A stretch of DNA of 64,000 nucleotides from Mycolicibacterium neoaurum ATCC 25795. GTDB taxonomy: Bacteria; Actinomycetota; Actinomycetes; Mycobacteriales; Mycobacteriaceae. The stretch covers positions 62,001-126,000 of the forward strand of contig NZ_JMDW01000011.1 in the NCBI RefSeq assembly GCF_000691525.1, given 5' to 3'. Of the stretch, positions 31,643 to 43,945 are shown one piece after another. The notes beneath the pieces were generated by a model. The model did no database searches. It was not told the origin of the DNA and saw nothing but the letters and a program-made list of their open reading frames with translations. A program made the position numbers and the translations under genes. Numbering within the stretch: the stretch's first letter is position 1; each line of letters opens with the position of its first letter.

Positions 31643-32493
31643 GTGGCGCGCCTCCTGTGTGCGGCGCGGCTGCGGGTGCGCCGCGCGAAGTACCGGCCGT
31701 CGATGTAGTCAAGCGTGATGGACTGTCCGAACGCCGCGGACAGATTCTCCGATGTCAGCACATCGGCAAGCAGACCGGACCCCACCACGCTGCCCTCCGA
31801 GAGCAGTAGGCAATGTGAGAAACCCGGCGGGATCTCCTCCACATGGTGGGTCACCAGGACGATGGCGGGGGCATCGGGGTCGGCCGCCAGATCCGCCAGC
31901 CGGGCCACCAATTCCTCACGGCCACCGAGGTCCAGACCGGCGGCGGGCTCGTCGAGCAGCAGCAGTTCCGGGTCGGTCATCAGCGAGCGGGCGATCAGTA
32001 CCCGCTTTCGCTCCCCCTCGCTCAAGGTGCCGTAGGTGCGCTCGGCCAGATGCTCGGCCCCCAGGCTCTCCAGCATGTCGACGGCCTGTTCGTAGTCCAC
32101 GTCGTCGTACTTCTCACGCCAGCGTCCCAGCACCGCGTAACCTGCCGAGACCACCAGGTCCCGCACGATCTCGTCATCGGGAATCCGTTGGCTCAGAGCA
32201 GAACTGCTCAATCCCACCCGGGAGCGCAGCTCCCCCATGTCGGTGCGCCCCAACCGCTCACCGAGCACGAACGCCACCCCCGAGGAGGGATGGTCGATGG
32301 CTGCGGCGATGCGCAGCAGTGAGGTCTTGCCCGCCCCGTTGGGGCCGATCACCACCCAGCGCTCGTCGAGTTCGACCGCCCAGTCGATGGGCCCGACAAG
32401 GGTCTTGCCGCCGCGCCGGAGGGTGACCTTGGCGAATTCGATCAGCAGGTCTTCCCCGGGGACATCGGCTGCGGTGGGCTCGTCTGCTGGCAC
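31639..32493 (-). CDS. ABC transporter ATPase-like protein (Rv3041c-like)
   Basis: 284 residues with Walker A GPNGAGKT (50-57), signature LSEGE (157-161), Walker B ELLLLDEPA ending at Asp181-Glu182 and the switch His in VTHHVEE. There is no fused membrane domain and no obvious permease partner except YczE upstream, so it may work with YczE or be a soluble ABC protein. Its 5' end overlaps yczE by 52 bases. Third in the operon starting at 33361. Confidence 0.9.
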   Translation of the reverse strand: MPADEPTAADVPGEDLLIEFAKVTLRRGGKTLVGPIDWAVELDERWVVIGPNGAGKTSLLRIAAAIDHPSSGVAFVLGERLGRTDMGELRSRVGLSSSALSQRIPDDEIVRDLVVSAGYAVLGRWREKYDDVDYEQAVDMLESLGAEHLAERTYGTLSEGERKRVLIARSLMTDPELLLLDEPAAGLDLGGREELVARLADLAADPDAPAIVLVTHHVEEIPPGFSHCLLLSEGSVVGSGLLADVLTSENLSAAFGQSITLDYIDGRYFARRTRSRAAHRRRAT

Positions 32494-33212
32494 CCGCCCA
32501 TCGTAGTGTCGCCCGGATCGACCGCCGGGGTACGCCCCGCGCCACCGAGAGTTGTTTCCGCATCGCTTCGCTTGACGGCTCGTGCGCCGAAATCATGGAA
32601 CAGCAGACGCCTCGGCATGAATCTGAGCATCAGCTGGACCAGCGGGCCGATACCGAAGGCATAGATCACCGTGCCGACACCAACCGTGCCGCCGAGCAGG
32701 AAGCCGAGGGTCAACACCGTCACCTCGATGGCCGTGCGGACCAGCCGCACCGACCGTCCGGTCCGTGCCACCAAGCCGGTCATCAGCCCGTCGCGCGGTC
32801 CGGGTCCGAGTCCGGCGCCGATGTAGAGCACCGTGCTCACCGCGTTGAGCAGCACCGCCCCGAGCATCATGGCCACCCGCACCCGGAGATCGGTGGGCGC
32901 CGGCAGCAGCGCGATACCGACGTCGACGGTCACGGCGATGACGATGACGTTGGCGACGGTGCCCACACCCGGGCGGTTGCGCAGCGGGATCCAGGCGAGC
33001 AGCACGATGATGCCGACCAGCGCCGTCACCGTTCCCATGGTCAGCCCGGTGCGTCGACTGAGGCCCTGGTGGAAGACGTCCCACGGGTCGAGACCCAATC
33101 CGGCCCGCACCATGACGGCCATCGAGAACCCGTAACCGACGAGGCCCAGCAGCAACAGGCCGGCGGGCAGGAGCACTGGCGGCCGGGGACTGTTTTCGAC
33201 GCGGGTGGTCAT
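32442..33212 (-). CDS. YczE/YitT-type integral membrane protein
   Basis: 256 residues with about five membrane helices (VLLPAGLLLLGLVGYGFSMAV, VTALVGIIVLLAWIPL, VANVIVIAVTVDVGIALL, VRVAMMLGAVLLNAVSTVLYIG, TAIEVTVLTLGFLLGG). GLGLDPWDVFHQGLSRRTGLTMG and GLGPGPRDGLMTGL are YczE family signatures. YczE is usually controlled by an adjacent MocR regulator (YczR), which is here (33424-34869). The ATG at 33212 overlaps the small upstream ORF stop by four bases. Possible transporter; no substrate known. Confidence 0.85.
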   Translation of the reverse strand: MTTRVENSPRPPVLLPAGLLLLGLVGYGFSMAVMVRAGLGLDPWDVFHQGLSRRTGLTMGTVTALVGIIVLLAWIPLRNRPGVGTVANVIVIAVTVDVGIALLPAPTDLRVRVAMMLGAVLLNAVSTVLYIGAGLGPGPRDGLMTGLVARTGRSVRLVRTAIEVTVLTLGFLLGGTVGVGTVIYAFGIGPLVQLMLRFMPRRLLFHDFGARAVKRSDAETTLGGAGRTPAVDPGDTTMGGCQQTSPPQPMSPGKTC

Positions 33213-33361
33213 GCGTGGTCGGGGAATCGTGCACGGATCGCGTCGAGTTCGGTGCGCATCCGGCGGGCATCCGCGTTGTCGACGTCGCCGAACCTCCGCG
33301 GATTGCGGACACCCGAGCGCCGGTACTTCCCCGCCATCCGAACCATCCAGTTCTCTTTCAT
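33209..33361 (-). CDS. Small hypothetical protein, first gene of the yczE operon
   Basis: 50 residues, basic and soluble: KENWMVRMAGKYRRSG then NPRRFGDVDNADARRMRTEL. Reasons to believe it: its TGA overlaps the yczE ATG as ATGA, its codons end mostly in G or C, and AGAAGA lies 8 bases before the ATG. No known family. Its frame extends 12 codons further to 33397, but that part reaches into the regulator promoter. If real it is translated together with YczE. Confidence 0.55.
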   Translation of the reverse strand: MKENWMVRMAGKYRRSGVRNPRRFGDVDNADARRMRTELDAIRARFPDHA

Positions 33362-33398
33362 GGATCGATCTTCTGGCGGCAATGGCTTGCCGATCAAT

Positions 33399-33420
33399 AG
33401 CCAGTTGGCAGATACTGGCT
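33399..33420. promoter_or_regulatory. Candidate MocR/YczR operator (inverted repeat)
   Basis: AGCCAGT (33399-33405) and ACTGGCT (33414-33420), perfect inverted arms with an 8-base spacer, between the yczE operon and the regulator gene. It is just upstream of the regulator ATG (33424), consistent with autoregulation and control of the divergent operon. Confidence 0.5.
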
Positions 33421-33423
33421 CTT

Positions 33424-34869
33424 ATGTCCATCGATATGGGGTCCAGAGTGCTCGATGTGGACCGTTTAGCTCGCGAACTCGGCAACTGGCGCACATCCAG
33501 TTCGACCGGTGCCGCATATTTGGGCCTTGCCGATGCGGTCCGATTGCTCATCGTCGACGGTCGCCTCCCCGTCGGTTCCCGATTACCGAGCGAACGCGCC
33601 CTCGCAGAGGCTCTGCGCGTCTCGCGCACCACGGTCACCGCCGCGTTCGCTGCGCTCCGCGAGGACGGTTATCTGCACGCGCGACGCGGCGCGCGCAGCA
33701 CGGCCGCCCTGCCACCGCGTCCTGTACTTCCCACCGATCCGAGCACACCGACGGTGAGCCTGGCCGCCGCGGCACTCTCGGCGCCCAGCGCGGCTGTTCG
33801 CGAGGCCTTTTCCGAGGCCGCCCGCGATATCACCCCCTACCTGGCCGAGGTCGGTCACGAATTGTCGGGAGTGTGCGCGCTGCGCGAAGCGGTGGCCGAA
33901 AGCTACACCGCCCGTGGTCTTTCCACCGATCCGACGCAGATCATGATCACCACCGGCGCCCAACATGCCATCGGCCTGATCCTGGCCGCGTTCGCCCAGC
34001 CCGGCGACCGGGTGCTCGTCGAACAGCCGACCTACCACGGCGCACTCGCGGCCATCGCGGCCGCCGGGTCACGAGCCGTACCGGTGGCGCTCAACGACGG
34101 CGGCTGGGAACTGGACGCCGTGCACGCCGCGATCCGCCAATTGGCACCGGTGCTGGCCTACTTCGTCCCCGACAGCCACAATCCAACCGGTTTCACCATG
34201 CCGGAAGATGAACGAAAACGTTTGGGCCACATCATTTCCGAGACGCGCACCCGCACCATCGTCGACGAGTCGATCATGGACATGTGGCTCGACGAGGAAC
34301 CGCCGGCGCCGCTGGCCGCAGCGATGACCCAGCGCCGCGAACTGGTACTGACCATCGGATCGATGTCGAAATCATTCTGGGGCGGCCTGCGAGTGGGCTG
34401 GATCCGCGCCGAACCGGCCACCCTGGCCACCATCGCGGCCACTCGTGCGGCAGTGGACCTGGGCACCCCCATCCTCGAGCAGCTGGCGGCGGCGCGACTG
34501 CTGCAGGTCCGCGACCAGATACTGCCGGAGCGGCGCGAGATACTCGCCGCGAGAAGGCAGTTCTTGATCGACGTGTTGGCGCGCGAGCTTCCCGACTGGC
34601 GGCCCGGCCCGGGCCGCGGCGGAATGTCGCTGTGGGTGCAGCTGCCGTCGCCGATGAGCACCGCGCTCTCGGCCTCGGCATCCCGACTCGGACTAGATCT
34701 GCCCGCGGGCCCGCGCTTCGGCGTCGACGGCACCCTGGAGCGCTTCATCAGGGTGCCCTATGCGCTGCCCGAAGCACAGTTGGAGGCGGCCGTCGAACTG
34801 ATGGCTCGGGCCTGGCGCTCGATCACCGGCGTCTCCGTGGCTCCGGAAACACACGCGGTGGTGGTCTGA
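33424..34869 (+). CDS. MocR/GntR-aminotransferase fusion regulator (YczR type)
   Basis: 481 residues. The N-terminal winged helix (LADAVRLLIVDGRLPVGSRLPSERALAEALRVSRTTVTAAFAALREDGYL) is followed by a class I aminotransferase-like domain: TTGAQHAIGLIL, PTYHGALAAI, DSHNPTGFTMP and the PLP lysine in GSMSKSFWGGLRVGWI. MocR proteins use the PLP domain as an effector sensor. It is divergent from yczE, the standard YczR/YczE pairing. ATG at 33436 is an alternative start. Confidence 0.87.
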   Translation: MSIDMGSRVLDVDRLARELGNWRTSSSTGAAYLGLADAVRLLIVDGRLPVGSRLPSERALAEALRVSRTTVTAAFAALREDGYLHARRGARSTAALPPRPVLPTDPSTPTVSLAAAALSAPSAAVREAFSEAARDITPYLAEVGHELSGVCALREAVAESYTARGLSTDPTQIMITTGAQHAIGLILAAFAQPGDRVLVEQPTYHGALAAIAAAGSRAVPVALNDGGWELDAVHAAIRQLAPVLAYFVPDSHNPTGFTMPEDERKRLGHIISETRTRTIVDESIMDMWLDEEPPAPLAAAMTQRRELVLTIGSMSKSFWGGLRVGWIRAEPATLATIAATRAAVDLGTPILEQLAAARLLQVRDQILPERREILAARRQFLIDVLARELPDWRPGPGRGGMSLWVQLPSPMSTALSASASRLGLDLPAGPRFGVDGTLERFIRVPYALPEAQLEAAVELMARAWRSITGVSVAPETHAVVV

Positions 34870-34870
34870 A

Positions 34871-36160
<1,290 letters not shown>

Positions 36161-36168
36161 CTATCGGG

Positions 36169-37956
<1,788 letters not shown>

Positions 37957-38076
37957 TTATGTCCGTGATCTTATCCCCATCCCGGTCGGCTGCGACATGG
38001 GTGTCCTACAAAGTGTCGTATTCGCTAGTCGGGGCCCTCCGAGCGCGGGTTGCGCCGGGCCGGTCGACGACATTGA

Positions 38077-38082
38077 TACCGT
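38077..38082 (+). promoter_or_regulatory. -10 box (TACCGT), likely leaderless start
   Basis: TACCGT ends 7 bases before the fecB GTG at 38090; no ribosome binding site is present. Confidence 0.45.
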
Positions 38083-38089
38083 CGGCGGC

Positions 38090-39172
38090 GTGCTGTTCCC
38101 CTCTGCGCGCACAGGCCTGATCGCCGCGGGTGCCGCCGCCACATTGGTCCTGCTGACCGGCTGCGGAGGCACCGAGCCCGCCCGTACCCCCGGCCCGGAC
38201 GCCCCCATCACGAGCACCACCCGGATCGCCAGTGCCGGCGTGCTCGGTAACCAGCGCAAACCGGACGAATCGTGCGCTGCCGAGCCGGCCGCCACCGGAC
38301 CCGGTGCCGTCGAGGCGGTCCGTCCGGTGCGCAACGCTGCGCCACAGGACGCCACGGCCCCCGGCGTACCGGCGGTCACCGAAGTGCGCGGGGACCCACA
38401 ACGACTCGTCGCCCTCGCTCCCGGTCAGCTCGACGCCTTGTGCGCGCTCGGACTGCAGGGTCGCGTGGTCGGCACCGCAGTGCCCCAGCCCTCCTATCTG
38501 GGCACCGTTCTGCACGATGCACCGCCCATCACCGACATCCAGGCAGCGCGCGGCGCGAATCCCGATCTGATCCTCGCCTCGGCCGGCCATGGCCTGGAGG
38601 GTTTCGGCGCACTCAGCGCGATCGCGCCGACGGTGTTCACCGGCCCCGCCCAGGACTGGCAGGCGACCCTGCGGACTGTTGCCGCGGCATCCGGTCGCTC
38701 CGGGGCGGCCGATGCGATCCTCGGCGACTTCGGACGCATGGCCGAGGAGGCGGGCCGAAGCAACGACGCCACCCATTTCCAGGCCTCGATCGTGCAGTTC
38801 ACCGAGAACACCGTCCGTGTCTACGGCACCGCCAATTTCCCGGCGTCGGTGTTGGCCGAGGTCGGTGTGGATCGCCCTGCGGCACAACGCTTCACCGACC
38901 GCCCCTATATCGAGATCGACATCAGCGATCTCTCCGACGACACCGATCTGTCGGCGGCGGACGGCGATATCGTCTACCTGTCCTTCGACTCGCCGGCAGC
39001 CAAGGATCGAGCGCCGCGGGTTCTCGACAGCGCGGCCTGGCGGAAGTTGTCGGCCAATCGGGACGACCGGGTGTTCGCGGTCAACAACGAGGTGTGGCAG
39101 ACCGGGCAGGGTGTCGTCGCCGCGCGCGGCATCATCGACGACCTACGCTGGCTCAACGCGCCCATCAACTAG
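38090..39172 (+). CDS. fecB: Iron-siderophore periplasmic-binding lipoprotein (FecB-like)
   Basis: 360 residues. Signal LIAAGAAATLVLLTGC with lipobox Cys25. The mature part has the TroA/FecB class III binding fold: RLVALAPGQLDALCALGLQGRVVGTAVP, NPDLILASAGHG, APTVFTGPAQDWQATLRTVAAASG and VFAVNNEVWQTGQG. It would capture ferric complexes outside the membrane for an ABC importer that is not in this window. Equivalent to Rv3044. It is followed by the YciI-like gene, whose leaderless promoter overlaps its stop. Confidence 0.88.
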   Translation: MLFPSARTGLIAAGAAATLVLLTGCGGTEPARTPGPDAPITSTTRIASAGVLGNQRKPDESCAAEPAATGPGAVEAVRPVRNAAPQDATAPGVPAVTEVRGDPQRLVALAPGQLDALCALGLQGRVVGTAVPQPSYLGTVLHDAPPITDIQAARGANPDLILASAGHGLEGFGALSAIAPTVFTGPAQDWQATLRTVAAASGRSGAADAILGDFGRMAEEAGRSNDATHFQASIVQFTENTVRVYGTANFPASVLAEVGVDRPAAQRFTDRPYIEIDISDLSDDTDLSAADGDIVYLSFDSPAAKDRAPRVLDSAAWRKLSANRDDRVFAVNNEVWQTGQGVVAARGIIDDLRWLNAPIN

Positions 39173-39175
39173 TCT
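39170..39175 (+). promoter_or_regulatory. -10 box (TAGTCT) overlapping the fecB stop
   Basis: TAGTCT begins with the fecB TAG and ends 7 bases before the GTG of the YciI-like gene at 39183, so that gene can be transcribed without a leader. Confidence 0.45.
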
Positions 39176-39182
39176 TTGCGAC

Positions 39183-39458
39183 GTGTTCCATGTCCTCAAC
39201 ATCACCTATCTGCAACCCCTCGACGTCATCGATCAAAGCCGTCCGGCACACCTGGAGTGGTTGAGGGGTGAGGTCGAGGGCGGCCGGATCCTGCTGGCCG
39301 GCAGGCTGGAATCGCAGGACGGCGCGGTGCTGGTCGCCGCGGACATGTCAGCCGAGGAGGCCGACGCCATCGCCGCCGCCGACCCCTACACCCTGGCCGG
39401 CGTCGCCCGGTATGACCGGGTCAGTTTCAACGCGGGATTCCGGGCACCCGGTCTCTGA
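39183..39458 (+). CDS. YciI-like dimeric ferredoxin-fold protein
   Basis: 91 residues, the usual size for YciI. FHVLNITYLQPLDVIDQSRPAHLEWLRG and GRILLAGRLESQDGAVLVAADMSAEEADAIAAADPY are conserved features, including the Asp-rich loop and AADPY, of the YCII fold. The His in RPAHLEWL is in the position proposed for catalysis in related enzymes. GTG start at 39183. No function known; possibly a small detoxifying or haloacid-type enzyme. Confidence 0.75.
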   Translation: MFHVLNITYLQPLDVIDQSRPAHLEWLRGEVEGGRILLAGRLESQDGAVLVAADMSAEEADAIAAADPYTLAGVARYDRVSFNAGFRAPGL

Positions 39459-39635
39459 CCGGATTCTTTGACCGAATTCACAGCCGCCGGCGGGACTAGA
39501 CCAGGCACCCGGGTCGTTGTCACCCTGCGAGGGCACTTCTCGGTGCCCGCTTGTGCTGAGTTCACTACTGTCGGGTGAAGATGCACGAATTCGCACGTGA
39601 CCATATGAAAAGACGCATGTGAAGAGGATGAATCG

Positions 39636-40682
39636 ATGACCACAACAGTTTCCGCCTACGCCGCCACCTCCGCGACAGATCCGCTGACCAAGACCACCAT
39701 CGAGCGCCGTGACGTCGGCCCCCACGATGTGGCGTTCGACATCAAGTTCGCCGGCATCTGTCACAGCGACATCCACACCGCCAAGGCCGAGTGGGGCACC
39801 CCCAGCTACCCGCTCGTCGTCGGTCACGAGATCGCCGGAGTGGTCACCGAGGTCGGCTCGGAGGTCACCAAGTACAAGGTCGGCGACCACGTCGGCGTCG
39901 GTTGCATGGTGAATTCCTGCCAGAACTGCGAGAACTGCGCGGCCGGCCTGGAGCAGTACTGCCTCGGCACCGGCATGATCGGAACATACAACGCCACCGA
40001 CCGGGACGGCACCATCACCCAGGGCGGTTACAGCCAGGCGATCGTCGTGAACGAAAAGTTCGTCCTGCGCATCCCGGACAGCATTCCCCTGGACAAGGCC
40101 GCTCCCCTGCTGTGCGCGGGCATCACGCTGTTCTCCCCGCTCAAGCACTGGAACGCCGGCCCCGGCAAGAATGTCGCCATCATCGGCCTCGGCGGCCTCG
40201 GCCACATGGGCGTCAAGCTGGCCCACGCGATGGGCGCCACGGTGACCGTTCTGAGCCAGTCGCTCAAGAAGATGGAAGACGGCCTGCGACTCGGTGCCGA
40301 CGAGTACTACGCCACCAGCGACCCCGAGACCTTCAGCAAGCTGGCCGGCAAGTTTGACCTGATCCTCAACACCGTGTCGGCCAACCTCGACCTCGGTCAG
40401 TACTTGGGCCTGCTCAAGATCGATGGCACCCTGGTCGAGCTGGGTGCGCCCGAGCATCCGCTCGAGGTGCCTTTCTTCCCGCTGGCCGGTGGCCGCCGCA
40501 GCATCTCCGGATCGATGATCGGCGGTATCCCGGAGACCCAGGAGATGCTCGATTTCTGCGCCGAGCACGGCGTCACCCCGGAGATCGAGGTCATCGAGGC
40601 GTCCTATGTCAACGAGGCGTGGGACCGCGTGATCTCCAGTGATGTGCGGTACCGGTTCGTGATCGACACCGCCACGATCTAG
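39636..40682 (+). CDS. adhC: NADP-type zinc alcohol dehydrogenase AdhC
   Basis: 348 residues. Catalytic zinc ligands Cys42 (GICHSDIHT), His64-Glu65 (GHEIAG) and a later Cys (LLCAG); structural zinc Cys95, Cys98, Cys101, Cys109 (SCQNCENC). NADP-binding loop [17 protein letters not shown]. This is the cinnamyl/YjgB class acting on aldehydes and alcohols; equivalent to Rv3045. GAAGAGG lies about 8 bases before the ATG. It has its own promoter region of 177 bases and ends before a hairpin. Confidence 0.93.
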   Translation: MTTTVSAYAATSATDPLTKTTIERRDVGPHDVAFDIKFAGICHSDIHTAKAEWGTPSYPLVVGHEIAGVVTEVGSEVTKYKVGDHVGVGCMVNSCQNCENCAAGLEQYCLGTGMIGTYNATDRDGTITQGGYSQAIVVNEKFVLRIPDSIPLDKAAPLLCAGITLFSPLKHWNAGPGKNVAIIGLGGLGHMGVKLAHAMGATVTVLSQSLKKMEDGLRLGADEYYATSDPETFSKLAGKFDLILNTVSANLDLGQYLGLLKIDGTLVELGAPEHPLEVPFFPLAGGRRSISGSMIGGIPETQEMLDFCAEHGVTPEIEVIEASYVNEAWDRVISSDVRYRFVIDTATI

Positions 40683-40696
40683 TACTTTCGTCGAGC

Positions 40697-40726
40697 CACC
40701 CCGCCGATGTCGACGTCGGCGGGGTG
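40697..40726. terminator. Hairpin between adhC and the convergent hydrolase
   Basis: CACCCCGCCGA (40697-40707) pairs perfectly with TCGGCGGGGTG (40716-40726), loop 8 bases. It lies in the 78-base convergent gap and can end transcripts from either side. There is no long T run, so it is mycobacterial-type. Confidence 0.6.
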
Positions 40727-40760
40727 CTTGCTGTCTGCGGTGTGGTCCGGTTGATCGAGA

Positions 40761-42545
40761 TCACATGCTCAGCACAAGATTTCGGCCTGCCGGCCAACGC
40801 GCCGCCACGGTCGCCGTCACGGGGACCGGCTGGAACTCGGTCGAGCGCACGGACACGGCCGTACCGATCACCGACCCACGTGTCGGCCCGGCCGGGGTCT
40901 GCAGCTCCAGTACCTGGCCCGGGTCGCCGTAGATGCCGGCGCACTCCGCACCGGCACACCGGCCGGTGAGCGGGTCGATCCGGCCGTCGAGGATGTCCTT
41001 CGCCCAACCGTCGATGATCACCTGCGCCGCCGCCTGGTTCTGGGCCGTCGGGAAGCCCTGGTAGAGGTGCGAGATGAACTGGATGAGCCAGGAGCCGCCG
41101 TCCATGGAATCCAGGTGCTTGCCGTTCTCCAGCACGATGCCGTTGAAGGTCCCGGGCCGATGCTGGTTCAGGGCCTCATCCACCCGACGAGGCTCTTTGG
41201 GTGCGCCGAGTTCCAGCACAGGGACGTAACTGCCGATCCCGTCCAGTTTGACCAGTGCATCGGACAGCACGCTGCCCTGCGGTGCCGCGTCGAGCAGTAT
41301 CACCCCGGCCAGGTGGCTGGTTTCCCCGCCTGCGGTGACGGCGTCGGCGTAGTAACCCGCGGCACCGGCCACCAGATTGCCGCCCAGCGAGTGCCCCACC
41401 AAGGCGAACCGGTCCGGCAGAGTGGCCTCGGTGCCGTATCGCTCGGCGAAGCCGGCGGCAATTGCACTGGCGGTCAAGGCTTCCCGGTCACCGAGAAACA
41501 GTGCAGCTGTGGCCCGCAGCGCCTCGTCGCTGCCCAGCCAGAATCCGTCCTCGACATTACGGTTCGAGGTCAAGGTCGGCACCACGACGATGCTGTTGGT
41601 GCTTTCGGCGAGGTTCGCTGCTGTGTAGCTGTACATCGCGCCGACTCCGAGAAAGCCGTGCTGCAGGTAGATGATCCGCTGCGGTGGCTCGTCGCCCGCG
41701 GGGTAATACCAATGGGCGGGCACCGTGTGCTGGCCGTCGATCGCCAAGGTCGATGTCCGCACCGTGACAGTACTGCCGCGCGGGACGACCGGCGGTCCGG
41801 CGATGAATGTCACTGCCACTCCGACGAAGTCGAAGACGAACGACGCGATGATGTCCAGCAGCGACCGCTGTGGCACCGCCACTGCCGAGCTCACCGTCGC
41901 GGAGGTGATGGCCGCCGCCGTCGATGCTGCGGCGGGCGCCACGTTCGGGGTCCACAGGTGGGCTGCGAGGCCGGTGTCGTCACCATCGGATGTCACCACG
42001 GCGGACTCCACCACGGCCGACTCTTCGGCTTCGGAACCGTCGATGACCGCGGACGCGCCCTCTCCGATCTCGGAATCGGCAGGGTTCTCGACGATCAGAT
42101 CGACGGCTTCACCGTCCGATCCTGACGCCTCATGCGCACTCTTCCTGTCCTCGACGAGTACGTCGTCTTCGGTGCGCGCGCCGCCGCCGACACCGGCGGA
42201 TACCTCGTCTTCGCCCTGTTCGTCACCGCTGCCCAACTCGACACCGTCATCGAGCTCATCGTCGGCGTCCACGTCGTTGCCGAAGTCATCGTCGAGCCCG
42301 GCACCGTCGTCGGTGTCGTCGTTGGCGTCCGTGTCGCTATCGGATGCCTTCTCGGACGCGTCAGGTGCAGCCGCATCGTGCGAACCACCTGGACGTGTCC
42401 GGTCGCCATCGGAAGAGGTCGTCGATGAGTCTGACGAGGAGTCGGCGCCGGTGTCCGCGCTAGCCACGTCGGCGCCGACGATCATCGCCGCCGAGACCCC
42501 CGCTGCGACCACACCAGCACCCATCCACGTCGAAATATGCGACAC
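40761..42545 (-). CDS. Secreted alpha/beta hydrolase with long acidic linker
   Basis: 594 residues from the GTG at 42545 (GGAGG ends 4 bases upstream). A signal peptide (about residues 1-30, ending VASADTG) is followed by about 150 residues of Asp/Ser/Gly/Glu-rich low-complexity sequence (about 31-190), then a hydrolase domain: YLQHGFLGVG as the oxyanion segment and Ser386 in GHSLGG, the nucleophile elbow. Possible lipase or cutinase-like activity at the cell surface. The frame reaches 42575 but lacks a ribosome site there. Convergent with adhC, divergent from a membrane protein. Confidence 0.82.
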   Translation of the reverse strand: MSHISTWMGAGVVAAGVSAAMIVGADVASADTGADSSSDSSTTSSDGDRTRPGGSHDAAAPDASEKASDSDTDANDDTDDGAGLDDDFGNDVDADDELDDGVELGSGDEQGEDEVSAGVGGGARTEDDVLVEDRKSAHEASGSDGEAVDLIVENPADSEIGEGASAVIDGSEAEESAVVESAVVTSDGDDTGLAAHLWTPNVAPAAASTAAAITSATVSSAVAVPQRSLLDIIASFVFDFVGVAVTFIAGPPVVPRGSTVTVRTSTLAIDGQHTVPAHWYYPAGDEPPQRIIYLQHGFLGVGAMYSYTAANLAESTNSIVVVPTLTSNRNVEDGFWLGSDEALRATAALFLGDREALTASAIAAGFAERYGTEATLPDRFALVGHSLGGNLVAGAAGYYADAVTAGGETSHLAGVILLDAAPQGSVLSDALVKLDGIGSYVPVLELGAPKEPRRVDEALNQHRPGTFNGIVLENGKHLDSMDGGSWLIQFISHLYQGFPTAQNQAAAQVIIDGWAKDILDGRIDPLTGRCAGAECAGIYGDPGQVLELQTPAGPTRGSVIGTAVSVRSTEFQPVPVTATVAARWPAGRNLVLSM

Positions 42546-42715
42546 GCTGCCTCCAAGGACGACTGAGTTTGACAAGCGTCAAGCTAGCGCTTTTTGACAC
42601 ATGTGTAGACACTTTGCCAAAACTGTTCGTCCGCGGTCGACGACTCCCACACCGCATCGATAGTCAGTCCCGCCGAATCACCCTTCTCGGCTACTGGCGT
42701 GCGACGATTTGCGGC

Positions 42716-43525
42716 GTGATCCGCGTCGTGCACCTGGTCTCCATGCTGGGCGTCATCGCGGTGCCCGTGTTCGGGTGGTTCACCCAGGACTGGTCCGGCG
42801 GGACCACCCTGGCGGTGTACTGGTTCGAGACGGTGGCCGCCGCGCTCCTCATCCTCGCCCGGATCGCACTGCACCAGCGCTGGTCGCCCAAGCGCGGACA
42901 CTTCGACTACAACGCCCCCGGCAACGAGGGTGGACGTTATCGCTACACGGTCAACGGGCGGCGACGCCGGGGCAAACCGTTGTCGACCTACATGTCGAGC
43001 TTCGCGGTCATCAGCCTGAGCTTCTCCGCGGTGCATGGTGTCTTCCTGGGCGCGGTGCTGTTGCTGCTCAACCACAACGGTGTCGGCCACCTCGTTCAGG
43101 TCGATTGGCGCAACGTCGGTCTTGGCTGCCTGTCTGTGTTCGCCTTCATGACAGTGGACTTCCTGGTGGATCTGACCCAGTTGCGCACCTGGCCGTTCCG
43201 GCAGCTTGAGCAGATCGGCAGCCAGGTTCTCGGTCGCGTCATGGTCGTGCACATGACGCTGTTGATCGGATTTCTGGCCATCGCCATCACCGATGCACCC
43301 GACGCCTTCTTCGGGGTGTTCGTCGTCCTGAAGACGATGGCACAGTTGAGTTCCGCACTGCCGCAATGGAAACCCACACGGCCACCCGCGTGGCTGAGCA
43401 ACCTTCTCAATCGTGTCCCGAATGTCCACCCCGGCAAGAAGTTCGAGGACTTCTGGGCCGACGAGCAGAGCGAGGAGCGGCAGCGCGTAGCGGCCAACGA
43501 ACTACCGTGGCAACCCCACCCGTAA
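42716..43525 (+). CDS. DUF6498-type polytopic membrane protein
   Basis: 269 residues from GTG at 42716, about six membrane helices: VHLVSMLGVIAVPVFGWF, LAVYWFETVAAALLILARIAL, FAVISLSFSAVHGVFLGAVLL, LGCLSVFAFMTVDFLVDLTQL, VVHMTLLIGFLAIAI and FFGVFVVLKTMAQL. A charged cytoplasmic loop (QRWSPKRGHFDYN...RRRRGKPL) lies between helices 2 and 3, and the C-terminus is soluble. LAVYWFE and the late FVVLKT match the DUF6498 pattern. Function unknown. The start is uncertain because upstream in-frame codons exist. Confidence 0.65.
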   Translation: MIRVVHLVSMLGVIAVPVFGWFTQDWSGGTTLAVYWFETVAAALLILARIALHQRWSPKRGHFDYNAPGNEGGRYRYTVNGRRRRGKPLSTYMSSFAVISLSFSAVHGVFLGAVLLLLNHNGVGHLVQVDWRNVGLGCLSVFAFMTVDFLVDLTQLRTWPFRQLEQIGSQVLGRVMVVHMTLLIGFLAIAITDAPDAFFGVFVVLKTMAQLSSALPQWKPTRPPAWLSNLLNRVPNVHPGKKFEDFWADEQSEERQRVAANELPWQPHP

Positions 43526-43945
43526 CGCGTGAGGAGCCGGCTCACTGTTCAGTTGTCAAGGTGCAGCGCAGCACTGCTCACGCTGGAGACGACAGATCGG
43601 TCACGACATACTTGGCACCCATCAACGAAAACTGGACCGGGCATGGATCCTCTTCCGGCGGTGAAGCGCGCGAGATCATGCACCAGCGCCTGCGGGAAAA
43701 AACTGGAATAGATGGCGTCTACCCCTGGACCCAACCTTTCAAAGTTTGCCAAAACACGCTTATGGGGCTACACGGTTCAGGCCAACCCTCGTCAGGGGTC
43801 GTCGAACCTTCCCGACGGCTCATGACCGCCGAGACGGGCTCACCGAAAAAGCGGGAGCACCTTCGCGTCGAACTTGTGTTCGACATTACGCCGAAAATCG
43901 AAGGCGCGCAAGCACAATCTCACAGATGTCTGCGGCTGTGCTGCG
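43526..43945. other. Intergenic stretch without a gene
   Basis: About 420 bases between the DUF6498-type gene and the DUF3349 gene. It is less GC-rich than its surroundings and several short open frames cross it, but none has coding character, a ribosome site or recognised similarity. No hairpin or repeat of note. Confidence 0.5.

Noticed and set aside
43526..43945. Possible small gene or relic in the gap after the DUF6498-type gene
   Set aside because: No frame has a ribosome site, coding bias or similarity; kept only as an intergenic stretch.
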